Shown here: piece by piece, positions 10,652-22,268 of the stretch
How the letters are laid out: each line of letters opens with the position of its first letter
Numbering within the stretch: position 1 is the stretch's first letter
DNA from: Pseudopyrenochaeta lycopersici
Taxonomy: Eukaryota; Ascomycota; Dothideomycetes; Pleosporales; Pseudopyrenochaetaceae
Length of the DNA stretch: 64,000 nucleotides
Assembly: GCA_003313425.1 (NCBI GenBank)
Contig: NHZP01000087.1
Coordinates: forward strand, 1 to 64,000
Direction: 5' to 3'
The notes under the pieces: generated by a model
What the model was told of the DNA's origin: nothing
Seen by the model: the letters and a program-made list of their open reading frames with translations, nothing else
The model's database searches: none
Translations under genes and position numbers: made by a program

Positions 10652-13440
10652 ATGGCTGAATCGACACCAGATTTGCTGTCATTCAGATCAGATCTTACGC
10701 CAGCTATTGAGGTTATTGAAAAACATACTATAGATACTAGCAAAGTACTTGTGCCTATAAGGCCGGCAAGGAAAGACTTTCTATTTACAGGAAAAGACGT
10801 TACTAAGTTCCTAGATAACTTTAATCGCCAGGCAGACAATAGCAGCTATAACAACTATTAAAAGATAAGAATCCTTCCAGACTTCTGTAACACTATATAC
10901 AGAAGCTTTATTAAGAAAATAAGGCTATATAGGGTACTAGACTAGAAGAAGCTTTAAGAAGTAATAAAAGAGCATTAGCACAATTAAGATGTAGCTCAAC
11001 GCATAGGAACGCGAGCGTTTCTGGAGACCTATGTTTCTAAAACGCTAAGAAAATTCCTAGGACTATCTAAGTATTTAACTAACTTTGCAGCGTACAGTAA
11101 CGCTTATATTAAGACAGGCCAGCTACATAGGACAGAGGCTGGCTTCTTTTTTACTAGAGGCCTTCTAAGAGAAGACTAAGATATAATCTTTATCTACATG
11201 CATAAAAGGCCAATTCCAGACAAGCTAGAGAGTTTTAATATTAAGAAGATTTACACGTATCTTAAGCGCGTGTACTGCTAGAGAGAGGGGATAAAACAGA
11301 TATCCCCTAGTTATGCAGAAAGAGAGGCTAAGCTTACACACCAGATCCTTAATTAAGAAAAGAAAACATTAATAGCTAAGTAGCTAAAAGACGCAGTTAA
11401 TAAGTATAAGAAAAGCAAAGTTTAAGAGGAAGCTAGGCCTACTCTTCTACCTAGTGTAGATCCAGAGGTTTAAGACCTTATTTCAGCCCTCGGCGACTGG
11501 AAGATTAGCCTAGCTAAGGTCAACGAGATGATGGTTTATCCCAAGCTTAGTCAGATTCTGAGGAACCTAGCTACGTACGCGTACTTCATCGGCCGAGTCG
11601 TCTCAAGAGATGATGCTAAGCAGTCACTATCGGAAAGGAATAATAGCTCGTACATAACGACAGCTCCTCGCAACTTAAATCCTCAGCAAGGCGTAATTAC
11701 TATCCAAGGACGTGAATATCGAAACACTTGTAATATGTGCAACCTCCCTAGTTACATTGCTAGAGAATATAAGCTATATTAGCTGCTTTTACATCTTAGC
11801 TAGATTAGCTTTAAGTAGAACAGGAAAGTTAGATATAAGACTTACTATTTTAGTCCTTTGTATAAGAGGTTAGGGTAAATCCAAGGAACTGCACCCTAAA
11901 TGTTGCAGCTCTATTAGTTAAAACAGAAAATTTGGGAGTATTATAGAGTTACTAATAATATCTTAGATCAGCTAGTATTAGCAGTATGTCTGGAGAAGTT
12001 TGATAGAGTAAACTTAAGGCCTGCTTAATATCGAAAGCTTAGACTACCAGCTGCGCAGTAACAGAAGGTAGTTAGTCCTAATATAAATACGATTACAGAA
12101 GATAGATATAGCAGGGCAGCCATAAGCCCGGCTAAGGATCTTCTGAACTTTCAGAACGTCAGGATATTACCAAGAGGCTTAACTGAGGCGTGTTTTGCCC
12201 TTAATAAGGTTACATCTTAGGACATTATTCTTAGTGCTTTTAAGGAAGGAGCAGTGAATGCTAGCTTAACTTATGCAGTAACACGCTCTTAAACGCGTCA
12301 GAATATTGGGAAAGATCCAGTTCTTAAGAAAGTCAGGCAGAGTAAAGTGCAGAAGTAAGCTCCTACCAAACCTCCTCATTCTAAGCAACCAAAGCAAGTT
12401 ATAGTTAAGGACTATCGTATGCCTGCTATAAGGGGCAACACTGCATTCGAACCAATAGATATTAAGGAATTTAAGCGAGTGGAGCTAATTCTATTCGCCA
12501 GCTAAGCCCATAATAAGCTATTCTCTCTTATACAGCCTCTAGACGACGATAGAAGCTTTCAGGATTTAAAAGCTAAACCTAAATTTATTAGTTAGAATAA
12601 GAAAAAGAAGAACCAGAATGACGGCCTTACTAACACGGAGCTCTGTCATTTGCTAGGCCCGCATCTAAACCGTATCGCTACTACTATGCTGCGTTAGGAG
12701 GTACGTAGTGTGACTTTTAGGGACCTTATGAGCCAACATCAGCTTCAAAAACAAGTTAGAAATATATTAAAAGCGATTAATAAGCCTGCCGCGTCGTCAG
12801 CCAGCGTGAACGCTGCGGAATTAAGTACTAGGCCAGCCAGCCAATCAGCAATCGCCAGGTCAGCTAAGCGAGACCTGCTGGAATCTAATTGGCTGACACC
12901 GCAGTGCCTTACCCTGCACAACCCCGCGTCCGCCCAAGTCATTAGGGATGTTTGGAGGCATTTTTCTGATAAAGAAAAGGTTAAATCAAATTAAGAAGAG
13001 ACTGTTAGTCTCGAAAAAGGACTAAATTTAGGGCTTAACTTAATACAATTTAGGACTTTTAATGCCTAAACCAGGTATAAGGCCCTAGGAATATATAATA
13101 CTTAGCATAAAGCTTTAGTTAATCCCACTAAATAAGAAGCCACAATAATTTAAAAGAAGATAGGCATAGCCTACGTGCAGTGTGACCTTCCAACCTACTA
13201 GGCCTCATTTAATAGGCATGCAGTGAAGTATCTCATTAACACTAGCGCACAGATGAACCTTTTAAGATACAGTGCGGCCAAGGCATTGAAGCTTACATAT
13301 AAAGACTATAAGCAAGGTAGCTCGCATCAAGATAGAGTGGTTACTGCGAATAGAAGCACTAATCCTTTTATAGGAACTGCGTGGAGTATCCCAGTCAAAG
13401 TAGGGGAGGTAACTGTTGTCAGTTACTTTAGGATCGTTTA
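10652..13440 (+). pseudogene. Element B gag and protease
   Basis: A single frame opens with MAESTPDLLSFRSDLTPAIE at 10652 and continues through RIP-type TAG/TAA codons to 13440. The first 200 codons resemble fungal Gypsy gag openings, including FLFTGKDVTKFLDNF. No clean CCHC knuckle is seen; CNMCNLPSYIAREYKL near 11735-11780 may be its remnant. The segment YLINTSAQMNLLRYSAA near 13227 resembles the D-T/S-G-A active site of retropepsins, with N in place of D (a G-to-A change). A second palindromic insert-like stretch at 12839-12894 is in frame here. The gene is inactivated by many stops. Confidence 0.7.
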
Positions 13441-13699
13441 AAACCTGATAAGATCAGCGATTTTAGGTAGACCTTAGTGCGCTTCAGCAAGGTTGTCAAT
13501 TCAGTATAACGTATATAGAAGGATTACGTGCAGGATCATTTCTAAGAATGGAGACAGGAACGCCGTCTTTATAGCCTCTGATCCTGCTCCGCTGCATCTA
13601 AGAGACTATATACCAACTCCTAAAGATAAGGAAAACACGTAGCAGACACCCTTTCTAGGGAGGAGTGTCTAGATTTAAGTAGAAGATACCCAGGACAAT

Positions 13700-16600
13700 G
13701 TTTCAGTTCAGAATCTTATTCATCTTATACTTAGGTTAAGTATATTCAGGAGGCTGAGTTTGTTAAAGCTTCTGTTAGATTTAGCGAATTTTTACCTATT
13801 TTTACAACTAATAATAAGCAGCAATTTAAAGAATAGGCAAAGCAAGTAATAAGCTATGTAGTTAGAGCCTCTAAGGATCCTTCAGCTGTGCGAGAATTAG
13901 AGTCTTTTTCAGTCATATGTAAACTCAACCGTTAGGCGCAATAGGAAAAGAGAAGGAAGTGCACAGATAGTCAGGTTAATACCCTGCATAAGAGGGTAGC
14001 TGATAAGGTGCGACCTATAGACATTCCTGCGGCATCAGATATTAAGGAGTTTAGGCGTAAGGATTAGAAGTAACATGCTGTTAAACTGCAACTCTTAAGA
14101 AAGAGTCTAAGACCTCCTAATATTAGACCTTTTAATCACCTTTTTAAGTGCAGACATGCAGTATTCCCACGGGGCACAAGATTAACACTAGAAAGGCTAG
14201 CCTTACAAAAGTTTAGATCTAAGTTAACAAAATTAGAAGTTTAGCTATTTATTAAAATATTAATAAACAGAGAAGGCGCGATCGCTTTCACTTTCTCTAA
14301 GACAGGACGAATTATTAAGGATGTATGTCCTCTATATAAGATACAGACTATTAAACATAAAGCTTAGTAAGAAAAATTGTTCCTAATAGCGCGAGCTGTT
14401 AAGGAAGAGGTAGTTATAATGTTTAATAACAGACTTAATAGAGGGGTACTAGAAAGATGCGCCAGTTAGTACAGAAACTTATAGTTTCTAGTTAAAAAGA
14501 AGGATAAAAGTTATCAGATAATACTTAGGTCAATTAAGATGAACGCAGTGTCTCTTAGGGATGCTAATCTGCCTCTAACAGCAGATGAATTCTCTAAGCG
14601 TTTTAGTAGATGTTGTATTCTGTCTCTTATAAATCTATTCTTAGGATATAACTAGATTACACTTTATCTAGATAGCAGAGACATAACTGCCTTTCATACG
14701 CCAGTTAGTTTACTTTGATACTATACGATAGTTCAAGGCGCAACTAACTTAGTTACAGTCTTTTAGCGAGTAGTTACAAAGATTATAAAGGATTATTAGC
14801 TATATACTATTCCTTTTATAGACAACATTACTGCTAGCGGTCCTAAAACTAACTATAGCGGAGAAGAAGCATTTCCTAGAGTAAGAAGATATATATTAGA
14901 ACACATTTAGTAGCTAGACAGGGCTCTAGCTAACGTAGAAAGAGCTAGAGCTACAATTTTAAGTAAGAAGTGTTATTAGGGAGTCTCTAGATTAGGGGTA
15001 GTTAGATATAAGGTTACTGCGCAAGGGAGATATCTAGATTAATAAAAAGTAGCTAAGATTCTGGATTAGCTAGAATGCAGAAACGTAAAAGAAGTAAGGG
15101 CATTTGTAGGTATCTGTGTCTACTACAGGATATAGGTGCCTAGCTTTGCTATTCGCGCGAAGCCCCTATTCTATTTAATAAGGACTAGCGTTAAATAGAT
15201 ATGGCAGGAAGCTTAACAAGAGGCTATGCGTACCTTGAAGTAATATATTACTTCAGCCCCAGCGTTAGCGAGTCCTGACTACAAGAGTAAAGGCATAATT
15301 TTTGTGGCAGTAGATGCGAGCAAGGAAGGCGCAGGCGCGTCTCTTAAACAGATTAGAGCAGATGGAAAGAGACACCCATGTCGATTTGAAAGTACAATTT
15401 AGTTAAAAGCTGAGAGTCTCTGGCACTTAATAAAGCTTGAGTGCAAGGCAGTATTATAGGCGTTAAAGAAATTCAGAACCTGGCTATATGGATAACATTT
15501 TACTATTAAAACGGACGCTTAGACGCTCATTTATTAACTTAACAGATTATCGCCTGACGTCCCTAGGTCAGTCCAAAACAGGTGGCTCGCAGCTATCCTT
15601 ACCTAGGACTTTAACATTAAGCATGTTCCTAGAAAGAAGAATGTTGTTACTAATGCGTTGTCCCGTTACCTGAAGCCAGAAGGATGGGAACAGCCAGACG
15701 AGACTAAAGATAACCTTAAAGATTTTATTAAAAACGTGATCGCTAACCTCGAGTTTGCCTTACCTGCTAAGACGAGTAGGGTACTAAATAAGTAATACTC
15801 AGACAAGTCTAAAGCAATTACTTAGTTCTTAATAAGATTTAAGAAGCCTAAAGGCCTCACGAGGGCACAACTTTGAGCATAGAAAAAGAGGGCGATAAAT
15901 TTCTTTGTGCGAGAAGGGTATCTCTTCTAAAAGTCTATAAGGAATATAGCTATTCGTTAAGTTATAGATAATCCTAATCTTAAGACTACAGCTATATAGG
16001 AAATACATTAACAGATTAGTTACAGAGGAGTGAATAGCGTCTATTTAATGCTTGCTCAATAATACTAGTAGGAAAGGATGCATAAGAAGGTGCGACGCGC
16101 GATTGCATCATGCGAACAGTGCCAGCGAAGATTATTAAGTCGCAAGTAAGAGATGCTGACAAATACCTACTATTACGCGTTATAGGAACGAGTTACTATG
16201 GACGTTGTTTACATGCCGCATTGTTAAGGAAAGAAATTTATCGTAATTGCACGAGAATACCTTAGTAGATAGCTAGAGGCACGAGTAATAGCTAACAACA
16301 AGTTATCTACTGTCGCTAAGTTTTTATATAAGGAAATCTTGTGTCGCTAGAGCATAATAAGGACACTTACTGTAGACAGCAAACCTAATTTTAGAAAGGT
16401 AGTTAAAGCCCTTACTAAGATTTATCGTATTAGGAGGATCTAGGTATTAGCATACAACCCTTAGGCTATAGGAAAAATTAAGGGTAGTTACAAGCCAATA
16501 TGCAACGCACTGGCAAAGCTTCCTAGACTTTAGGTTAATAATCTTCTAACAGTATTATAGGCAGACAGAATTTCTACTCAGAGTTAGACTAGATATTCTC

Positions 16601-17439
16601 CTTATTAGTTAGTTACTAGTTAGAATCTAGTACTTCTGATTAAGCTTGCTCTTCTAACATAGCAGACATTGCCATTCAGATAAGTAACATCAAGAGGCTA
16701 GTTGTTAGCAGTGCGAGCTATGCAGCTAGATTTGAGAGATCAATTTCTTAAGGACGCAGTGTCGAGAACTAAGCGCCTACGACGCGAAAAGAAGGAATAT
16801 TAGGATGATTACAGGGAGATTTGTTAAGAAGAAATTAAAGATAATAACTTCGTACTAATGTAGGACTTAGCTAGAGACATTAACATATCAAGAGATAAGA
16901 AGCTTGCGAGCAGATGGCTAGGACTATATAAAGTCTTTTATGCTGACTAGGATAAAGGCAACTATTAACTTATAGACTTTGACAGCACGCGATTCAGAAA
17001 CACTACCCTAGGATAGAGACTTAAACTATAGGTACCTCAAGATAAAAGCGAGGTTGCTCAGGAGCATCGAGGTCGCGCAAAGCTATAGGATCTATCATTG
17101 TAGGATGTTAAGGCTGACTTTTCACCGCCGCCTGCTTAATCTAACAACTCTTAAGATGATAAGTTTACAGTTATTAAGAATCCTGACTAAGACGCGATTC
17201 AGTCACAAGAGAAAGAGAATAATCCTCCTACAAACTTGGATTTATCTAAAGATATAATACAGCTAACTGCGCGCAGCCATCCTATCATCATACCAAGATC
17301 TTTAACAGAGACTAAGAGACGATAATATATTTGAATACCTGATTCAGAAATTAATTCTAACTTAGAAGATGAGCTTACTTAAGCCCAGGGGACGGGCTTT
17401 CATCTTGAAGCAGGGGAGGGGCTGTATTTCCTTTATTAA
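13700..17439 (+). pseudogene. Element B pol: RT, RNase H, integrase
   Basis: This frame is -1 relative to gag/protease. RT: FLVKKKDKSYQIILRSIKMN near 14489, LFLGYNQITLYLDSRDITAF near 14640, and IPFIDNITASGP near 14812, where FIDN stands for F-x-DD. RNase H: FVAVDASKEGAGASLKQI near 15302 and HFTIKTDAQTLIYQLN at 15496. Integrase: an H2-C2 region (ISYRGVNSVYLMLA, then CEQCQRR) near 16015-16130, TMDVVY at 16197 and TVDSKPNFRK near 16370 as catalytic Asp segments. The C-terminal part (16500-17430) ends in EAGEGLYFLY and a TAA. Stops are nearly all former CAG, CAA or TGG. The same frame relation is kept in the second copy (59105-64000). Confidence 0.8.
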
Positions 17440-17886
17440 ATTTTCGCATATTTTTACACATTCAGCATTACATACACGCAGCGTAACCTCCCAGGCATAT
17501 AAAAATGAGTCAAAATTGAACGAAATATTATTTAGAGTCGCTGGGAGGTTAATCTCCTAGTTGCGCGATCGAAAATGGTGGAGAAACCAGGGTGTTGAAG
17601 AATCTAGCTAATCAGCAATCGCTAGGTGAGCTTAGCGAGACCTGCTGAAATCTGATTGGCTAGATAACTTGATATCTGCGCCAACAGCAGCAACGCAACC
17701 ACGAGATCACGGAGCGACAATTCGAAGATGCAGAATCAATTGAAGGAGGTGGAAGATGAGATAATTAATGTTTTAAAGTGTGAAGGACCCGCTATGCCAG
17801 CCAATCAGGTAACAGGAAGGAGTTAAAATGATAGTAACTTTACCTTTTACTACGTTGACGAGCCTTGGCGGGGCTTTCAAGTAAAG
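17440..17886 (+). other. Spacer between pol and third ORF of element B
   Basis: The stretch carries a 10-bp perfect inverted repeat, AACCTCCCAG (17485-17494) and CTGGGAGGTT (17541-17550), and a 56-bp foldback (17606-17661) also found inside gag at 12839-12894. A short open stretch starts at ATG 17731 (MQNQLKEVEDEIINVLKCEG) and reaches a GTAACA that could be a splice donor into the third ORF. The spacer could host an internal promoter or splice signals for that ORF; this is inference. Confidence 0.5.
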
Positions 17887-20800
17887 TTGGGGAGGGAAAG
17901 ATACCCTCCGCTGCTTGAACCCCCTCCAAATCTTAAGCCTGTGGTTGATCCTACAGGGCCTGAGTTTCTCTTTCTTGCTTCCTGTTACTATCTATTGAAA
18001 CTTTCTAAGGTAGACACACGAGTGCCTGTTAGGTATAAACTTCAAGCGATGTTACAGCCGCCTCAGACACCTAAACAGCCTGGGAAGCGTCTACCCCTAC
18101 TGTTAAATCCAAATCCTTAACCAACTGCGACTATAATTAAGCCTGCGCTAACAGAGATCGTGCGATTTACTAGTAAAGAAGCTATTAAAGACTATAGAAC
18201 TGAGCTTAAGCGTTATAGTAACGTTAAAGTCCCTTAGCACGCAGGGATTATAGTAGACACTTGGGTTTAAAGCTTGCTGTAAGTCTCGCCTGTTAAACAG
18301 AAGGGCATAGTAGATAATTAGATAGTGGCCTTAGCGACTTACTTTAATAAGACTTTAACCCTTATTATCGCGACTAGAGAATTTCTAAAAGAAAGACTGA
18401 GCCTAATGTCGTAGTATAGAGGCGTCGCTGCTTTTAAGCAGCAATATCCTATACTTAAGGACATAGACACTTATAAGAAGAAGAGGAAAAAGGAGACAGA
18501 GAGCGCGTTTGCCTATCTGGACGAACACTATCAGCATGTACTGAGGCAGGTTCTCATTCCATATTCTGTTCAGGTGGTATACTCGCACTCTAGCGTGACG
18601 GCAGTCTAATAGTTACTGCGCAGGACCTCGCTAGACAACCTCGCTCCCTTCCTTAACACAGCTCTTTACTATTAACAATAATCTGTAAGGAGGAGACAGG
18701 ATAGATTTGTTAATATTACTGACTAGGAAGAAGTACGTTAGCAGATAGCTAACATGCCTGCTTAGATAAAGAAGTATTATAAGGACAGTAACGCTAAGTT
18801 ACGCAGTATTGTTAACAAGCATAAGATGCCTGCCTCTAGGATTACAGCCGATAATATAGACACGCGCTCTAGGGAGGGGTATCTTAACTAGATGTTCTAG
18901 ACAGAGGTAATCAAATAGTATAGAAAGTAATTATATGCAGGAACGAAGCTTCCTCTGAATATGACTATTCCGCCTGAGTAGCTGCGGGAGAATTATTTCA
19001 GGTATTATGAGCAGACTAAGTTGCTTCTTCCTGCTGCTAGCGATAGCAAGAATAATTCTGCAGCTAAGGTTGGCGTCTAGACAATAGCCTTAGCGATAAC
19101 TGCCTCTAAACGTGCTAGAAGCTAAAGCCCCGCCACTTTATTAAATATTAGAGGGCGCACGCAAGTTATTAAGCCTTCTAGTCTTAGTTACTAACGCATA
19201 AGCAAAGAATTTAGAGGTAACATCTAGAATAAGCTAGAGAAGCTAGGCGAGCCTCAAACAGATAGGCTGTCTGTTACAGCTGAAAGCATTCAAGAAATCC
19301 AGCCAGAAGAACGACGTTTAAGAGGGAATAGGCGTACTCAACAATAGGTTAAGGCAGTAGAGGCCCTTCAAGAGAAATTCTGTCTTAGGCGGCGTCAGAG
19401 ATTTCCCTCTACGCAGCCTCTCGCTCCAGATAAGATTCGCGTAAGAGACTTAGAGTTAGTAAGGCAGTTACGTAAAGAGTTAGAAATGCTGCTAGCGACA
19501 CTTAACGACAGTATTAACGTTTAAGACTTAATTAAAGAAGATATCTTGCTTAAAACTAGTATTGCAGTGAAATTGCGCAAGGGATGCAACTGTATGAACA
19601 AACAGTCTGCTCTAGTTAAGATGACCGCGTCGCTTACGTCTAGGAAGTTGAATAATAGTAAGCGCGTTTAGCTAATTAATACCTGGTATTAAGAGTGTGT
19701 GAATTTCAGCACTCTTAAGGATAGGCAGGGTAGTCAGGTATTTAACTATCGCAGGGTGTGCTGGCAATATTATCGTTACGTGGCTAGCAAGATAGGCCTG
19801 CTTACTCAAAGCCTCAGCATTTTAAACACAGTTTAGCTACTTAAGATACTATACTATCGTCAGGATTAATAGGGTCAGCTTCAATCAGACCCAGTAACTC
19901 AAGTTCTGTTCTCAGCCCCGTTTTAAGGAGACTATACGCATTAAGACCTAAAGAGCTATTGTTATCGCCCAGCAAAAGTTTAAGTCTAAATTAACTAGGA
20001 CGAAGTTACTAAGGCTCTTAATTAGGGAGTATATGTTAAAGCATTTAAGGAGTACAGCAGCATTACCTACGACGCCTTCAGCTAGATTTTTAAGGATCCT
20101 AAGCTAGTCTTAATCCTTGATCAGAGTTTTAACATGTACCTCTACTACACGCGGTTAATTAATAGTAAGAGCAACCTTAGCTGGTGTCGGGTAATGTATC
20201 ATTCGTTAATACAGCAGCTTGTGCGTAGTAACGTTAAGTATTAGCTGCTGTACGCAGTCTTGCAAAAAGAGCCTAACCTAATTTCCTACTCTTACTACAC
20301 GAAATACACCAAGCCTAGGGATAGGACTTACTTCTGTTACGTTAACTTAAACATCTCTAAGGCTGTATACTTAGGCAGAGGCGTAGACATTATCTAAGGA
20401 AGCGTCTCTTTTAACGATGAAGATAAAGACAACTGCACGCAGATACTACGTAGCTTTTATAATATTATCCATAAGTACCAGAACTAGCGAGAAAACTTAG
20501 GACTTAAGAACTCCACTGGTTATATTGAGGGATGGGACGATAAGAGGGACTAGCTAGAGAGTTGCAGTGCGAAATTCCCTGACGTTAAATAGTTCAGTCA
20601 GCCTTGCAAGGCTAGTTACGTCCGCATCTCTAATCCTAGGCTGCCTTATAGATCTACTGGGCCTGCAACTAAGTAACAACGAACTATCTTACCTTAGTTT
20701 GTTAAGGTAGAAGAGGACATAACTACGATAGAGATTCCTAAGATGGGCTCCTATTAAGAGCTTGCTGCTGCCTTTCAAAGCTTGACTGCCGCGCTAAAGT

Positions 20801-21842
20801 TACTGTCTAGACACTTAAATCACTATAGCGGCGTCAAGTAGGCCTTTCCTAGAGATATTACACTAGTGTACTTATCAAACATTACTAAAGCTGTAAACTG
20901 TTAGCTGAGATAGGATTCTCCGCTAGTTTTAGAGGAACTAACTAACTTGTTCACGGATTAGCCTAACCCTAGTTTAATCCGTTAATTTATTAAGGATACT
21001 AGGAAGGCTACAGTAAAGATAATTAAAGAGTATTAGGTTGTCTGCTAGCATTATAAGAAGCTTACTTTTAGGGAAGATAAAGATATTGGCGTACCTAATA
21101 GGTCGTTCTTCTTAAATAAAGGTATAAATCTAGCTTAGGAAGCTAAGTAGTAGAAGCACGATAGGCAGGTTAAACAACGCACTGCCCTAGATAAGGTTCT
21201 TAAGGAGCTTTCTAATAATCCTAATAGCAAGGCTGCTAGGATGCTGGACAGGAAGGAGAAACTGAGGCGCCTGTCCATCCGAAGCGCAACTGAGTCTCCA
21301 CAGACTTCAACTTATGCCGGTTCACGAAGGTCGTCATCGCAGCAATAGGCGCTAGGTCAATATTCGCCTGGTCAGTCACCCATAGGACCTCCTCCTGCGC
21401 CTTCTCGTCCTGGGCAAGCGCAACCTGACATGAGCGCGTCAAATCTGCATGCACCGTCGCAGACTCCTCGTCGTAGCAAGAGGATTGAGGAGATTAAGAA
21501 GAAGAAGTAAGGCTTAACAGACTCTGATTAGCTGAGTGCCTCCAGGTCGTTTAAGGGATACTAGGACAATGGCATACTTGCTAGCGTCTTCAACAGTAAG
21601 GTTAAGGCGCATTTTCTTTTATTTTTCCTACTGTCTTTAGGAGATTTGACGATAAAGTGCGGGAGTTTATGAAGGAACCTGCACAATTACGAGGACTGCT
21701 CCTCCTGCAGAAATACAGCCTATGCTGCCTTCCCTTTGTTCGTAGGGCAACAATTTCTTTCTTTCTTTCTTTCTTTCTTTCCTTTTCCCAGTTCTCTTCT
21801 CCTCCTGCTGGTAGTTCTACTTGCGAGGAGAAGGAACGATAA
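17887..21842 (+). pseudogene. Third ORF of element B, unknown protein
   Basis: From ATG 17887 to about 21595 a single frame stays open for roughly 1,230 codons if TAG/TAA are read as mutated Gln/Trp codons; I found no frameshift at the points I checked. A possible intron (GTAAGG at 21596 to TTTAG at ~21648) joins a last ~65-codon exon ending at 21842. The protein is basic, with a Ser/Pro-rich stretch near 21290-21450 and a lysine-rich tail (PRRSKRIEEIKKKK). It shows no RT, integrase, Env-like signal peptide or membrane anchor. Around 20280-20480 the pattern Y-V-N-L-N-I, GRGVDII, GSVSF(N)DED, NCT, S-F-Y could be a RIP-altered 2-oxoglutarate/Fe(II) dioxygenase core (H-x-D and distal His), because Y from H and N from D are single RIP transitions. 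This is tentative. A fragment recurs reversed at 49777-50090. Confidence 0.6.
21757..21782. repeat. (CTTT)n microsatellite
   Basis: A run of about six CTTT units in the putative last exon of the third ORF of element B, encoding a Phe/Leu/Ser-rich stretch. Confidence 0.85.
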
Positions 21843-21879
21843 GTAGGAGTTGTGAGCTCAATAGGACTGAGCTCGAAGT

Positions 21880-22268
21880 AGGGGAGGTTTGTGCCGTTGC
21901 ACAGGGTACCTGGGCAATCAGGTGATAATGGGTTTCCTTTGTCAGCGAAATTTGGTGATAAAACTTGGAGATGCGAGAGATCTCAACACCATGCACCAAA
22001 CGTGATGCACCATGCACCACACACTACGAGAATTCACTTCAAAACTGAGATTTTGCAAAGTAGCTAGTGCATTAGTTACGTCAATTCAATAAGATTTCAG
22101 ACCATTTTGTTTATTACTTTTAATCAGGCTCCATACTTACCTTCGTTTCTAGCAGACTGCACAGGCAGGGCTGCTCCTGTTATTTACGCACGCTTGGATT
22201 CCAACGTTACCTCTCATTCACAACACCAGAACTGCGGGATTGTGCCGAACCACCTTGTTAACTCCACA
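21880..22268 (+). repeat. Polypurine tract and 3' LTR of element B
   Basis: The purine run AGGGGAGG (21880-21887) is followed after TT by the LTR start TGTGCCGTTGCAC at 21890. The LTR ends at 22268 (TCCACA). Compared with the 5' LTR it carries a 22-bp insertion-duplication of a 'gatgcaccatgcacc'-like segment near 22000-22020 and scattered transitions. Confidence 0.85.

Larger units (their letters stand above)
9709..22268 (+). mobile_element. 12.6-kb LTR retrotransposon B with gag, pol and a third ORF
   Basis: LTR-like direct repeats (9709-10065 and 21890-22268) start TGTGCCGTTGCAC and end TCCA(C/T)A. A polypurine tract, AGGGGAGG (21880-21887), sits 2 bp before the 3' LTR. Inside are a leader with a 40-bp tandem duplication, a gag/protease reading frame, pol (RT, RNase H, integrase), a ~450-bp spacer and a long third ORF reaching almost to the polypurine tract. 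RIP is moderate. No clean target duplication is visible, and the host element C lost its integrase core here, so the insertion site was later altered. A more damaged copy of the gag-pol part is at 59105-64000. Confidence 0.8.

Noticed and set aside
17423..17886. 3' LTR of a separate nested element starting at TGTATTTCC
   Set aside because: No matching 5' LTR exists between 10066 and 10650, the flanking 9709/21890 repeats and the polypurine tract at 21880 explain the whole unit, and the second copy continues collinearly past this point.
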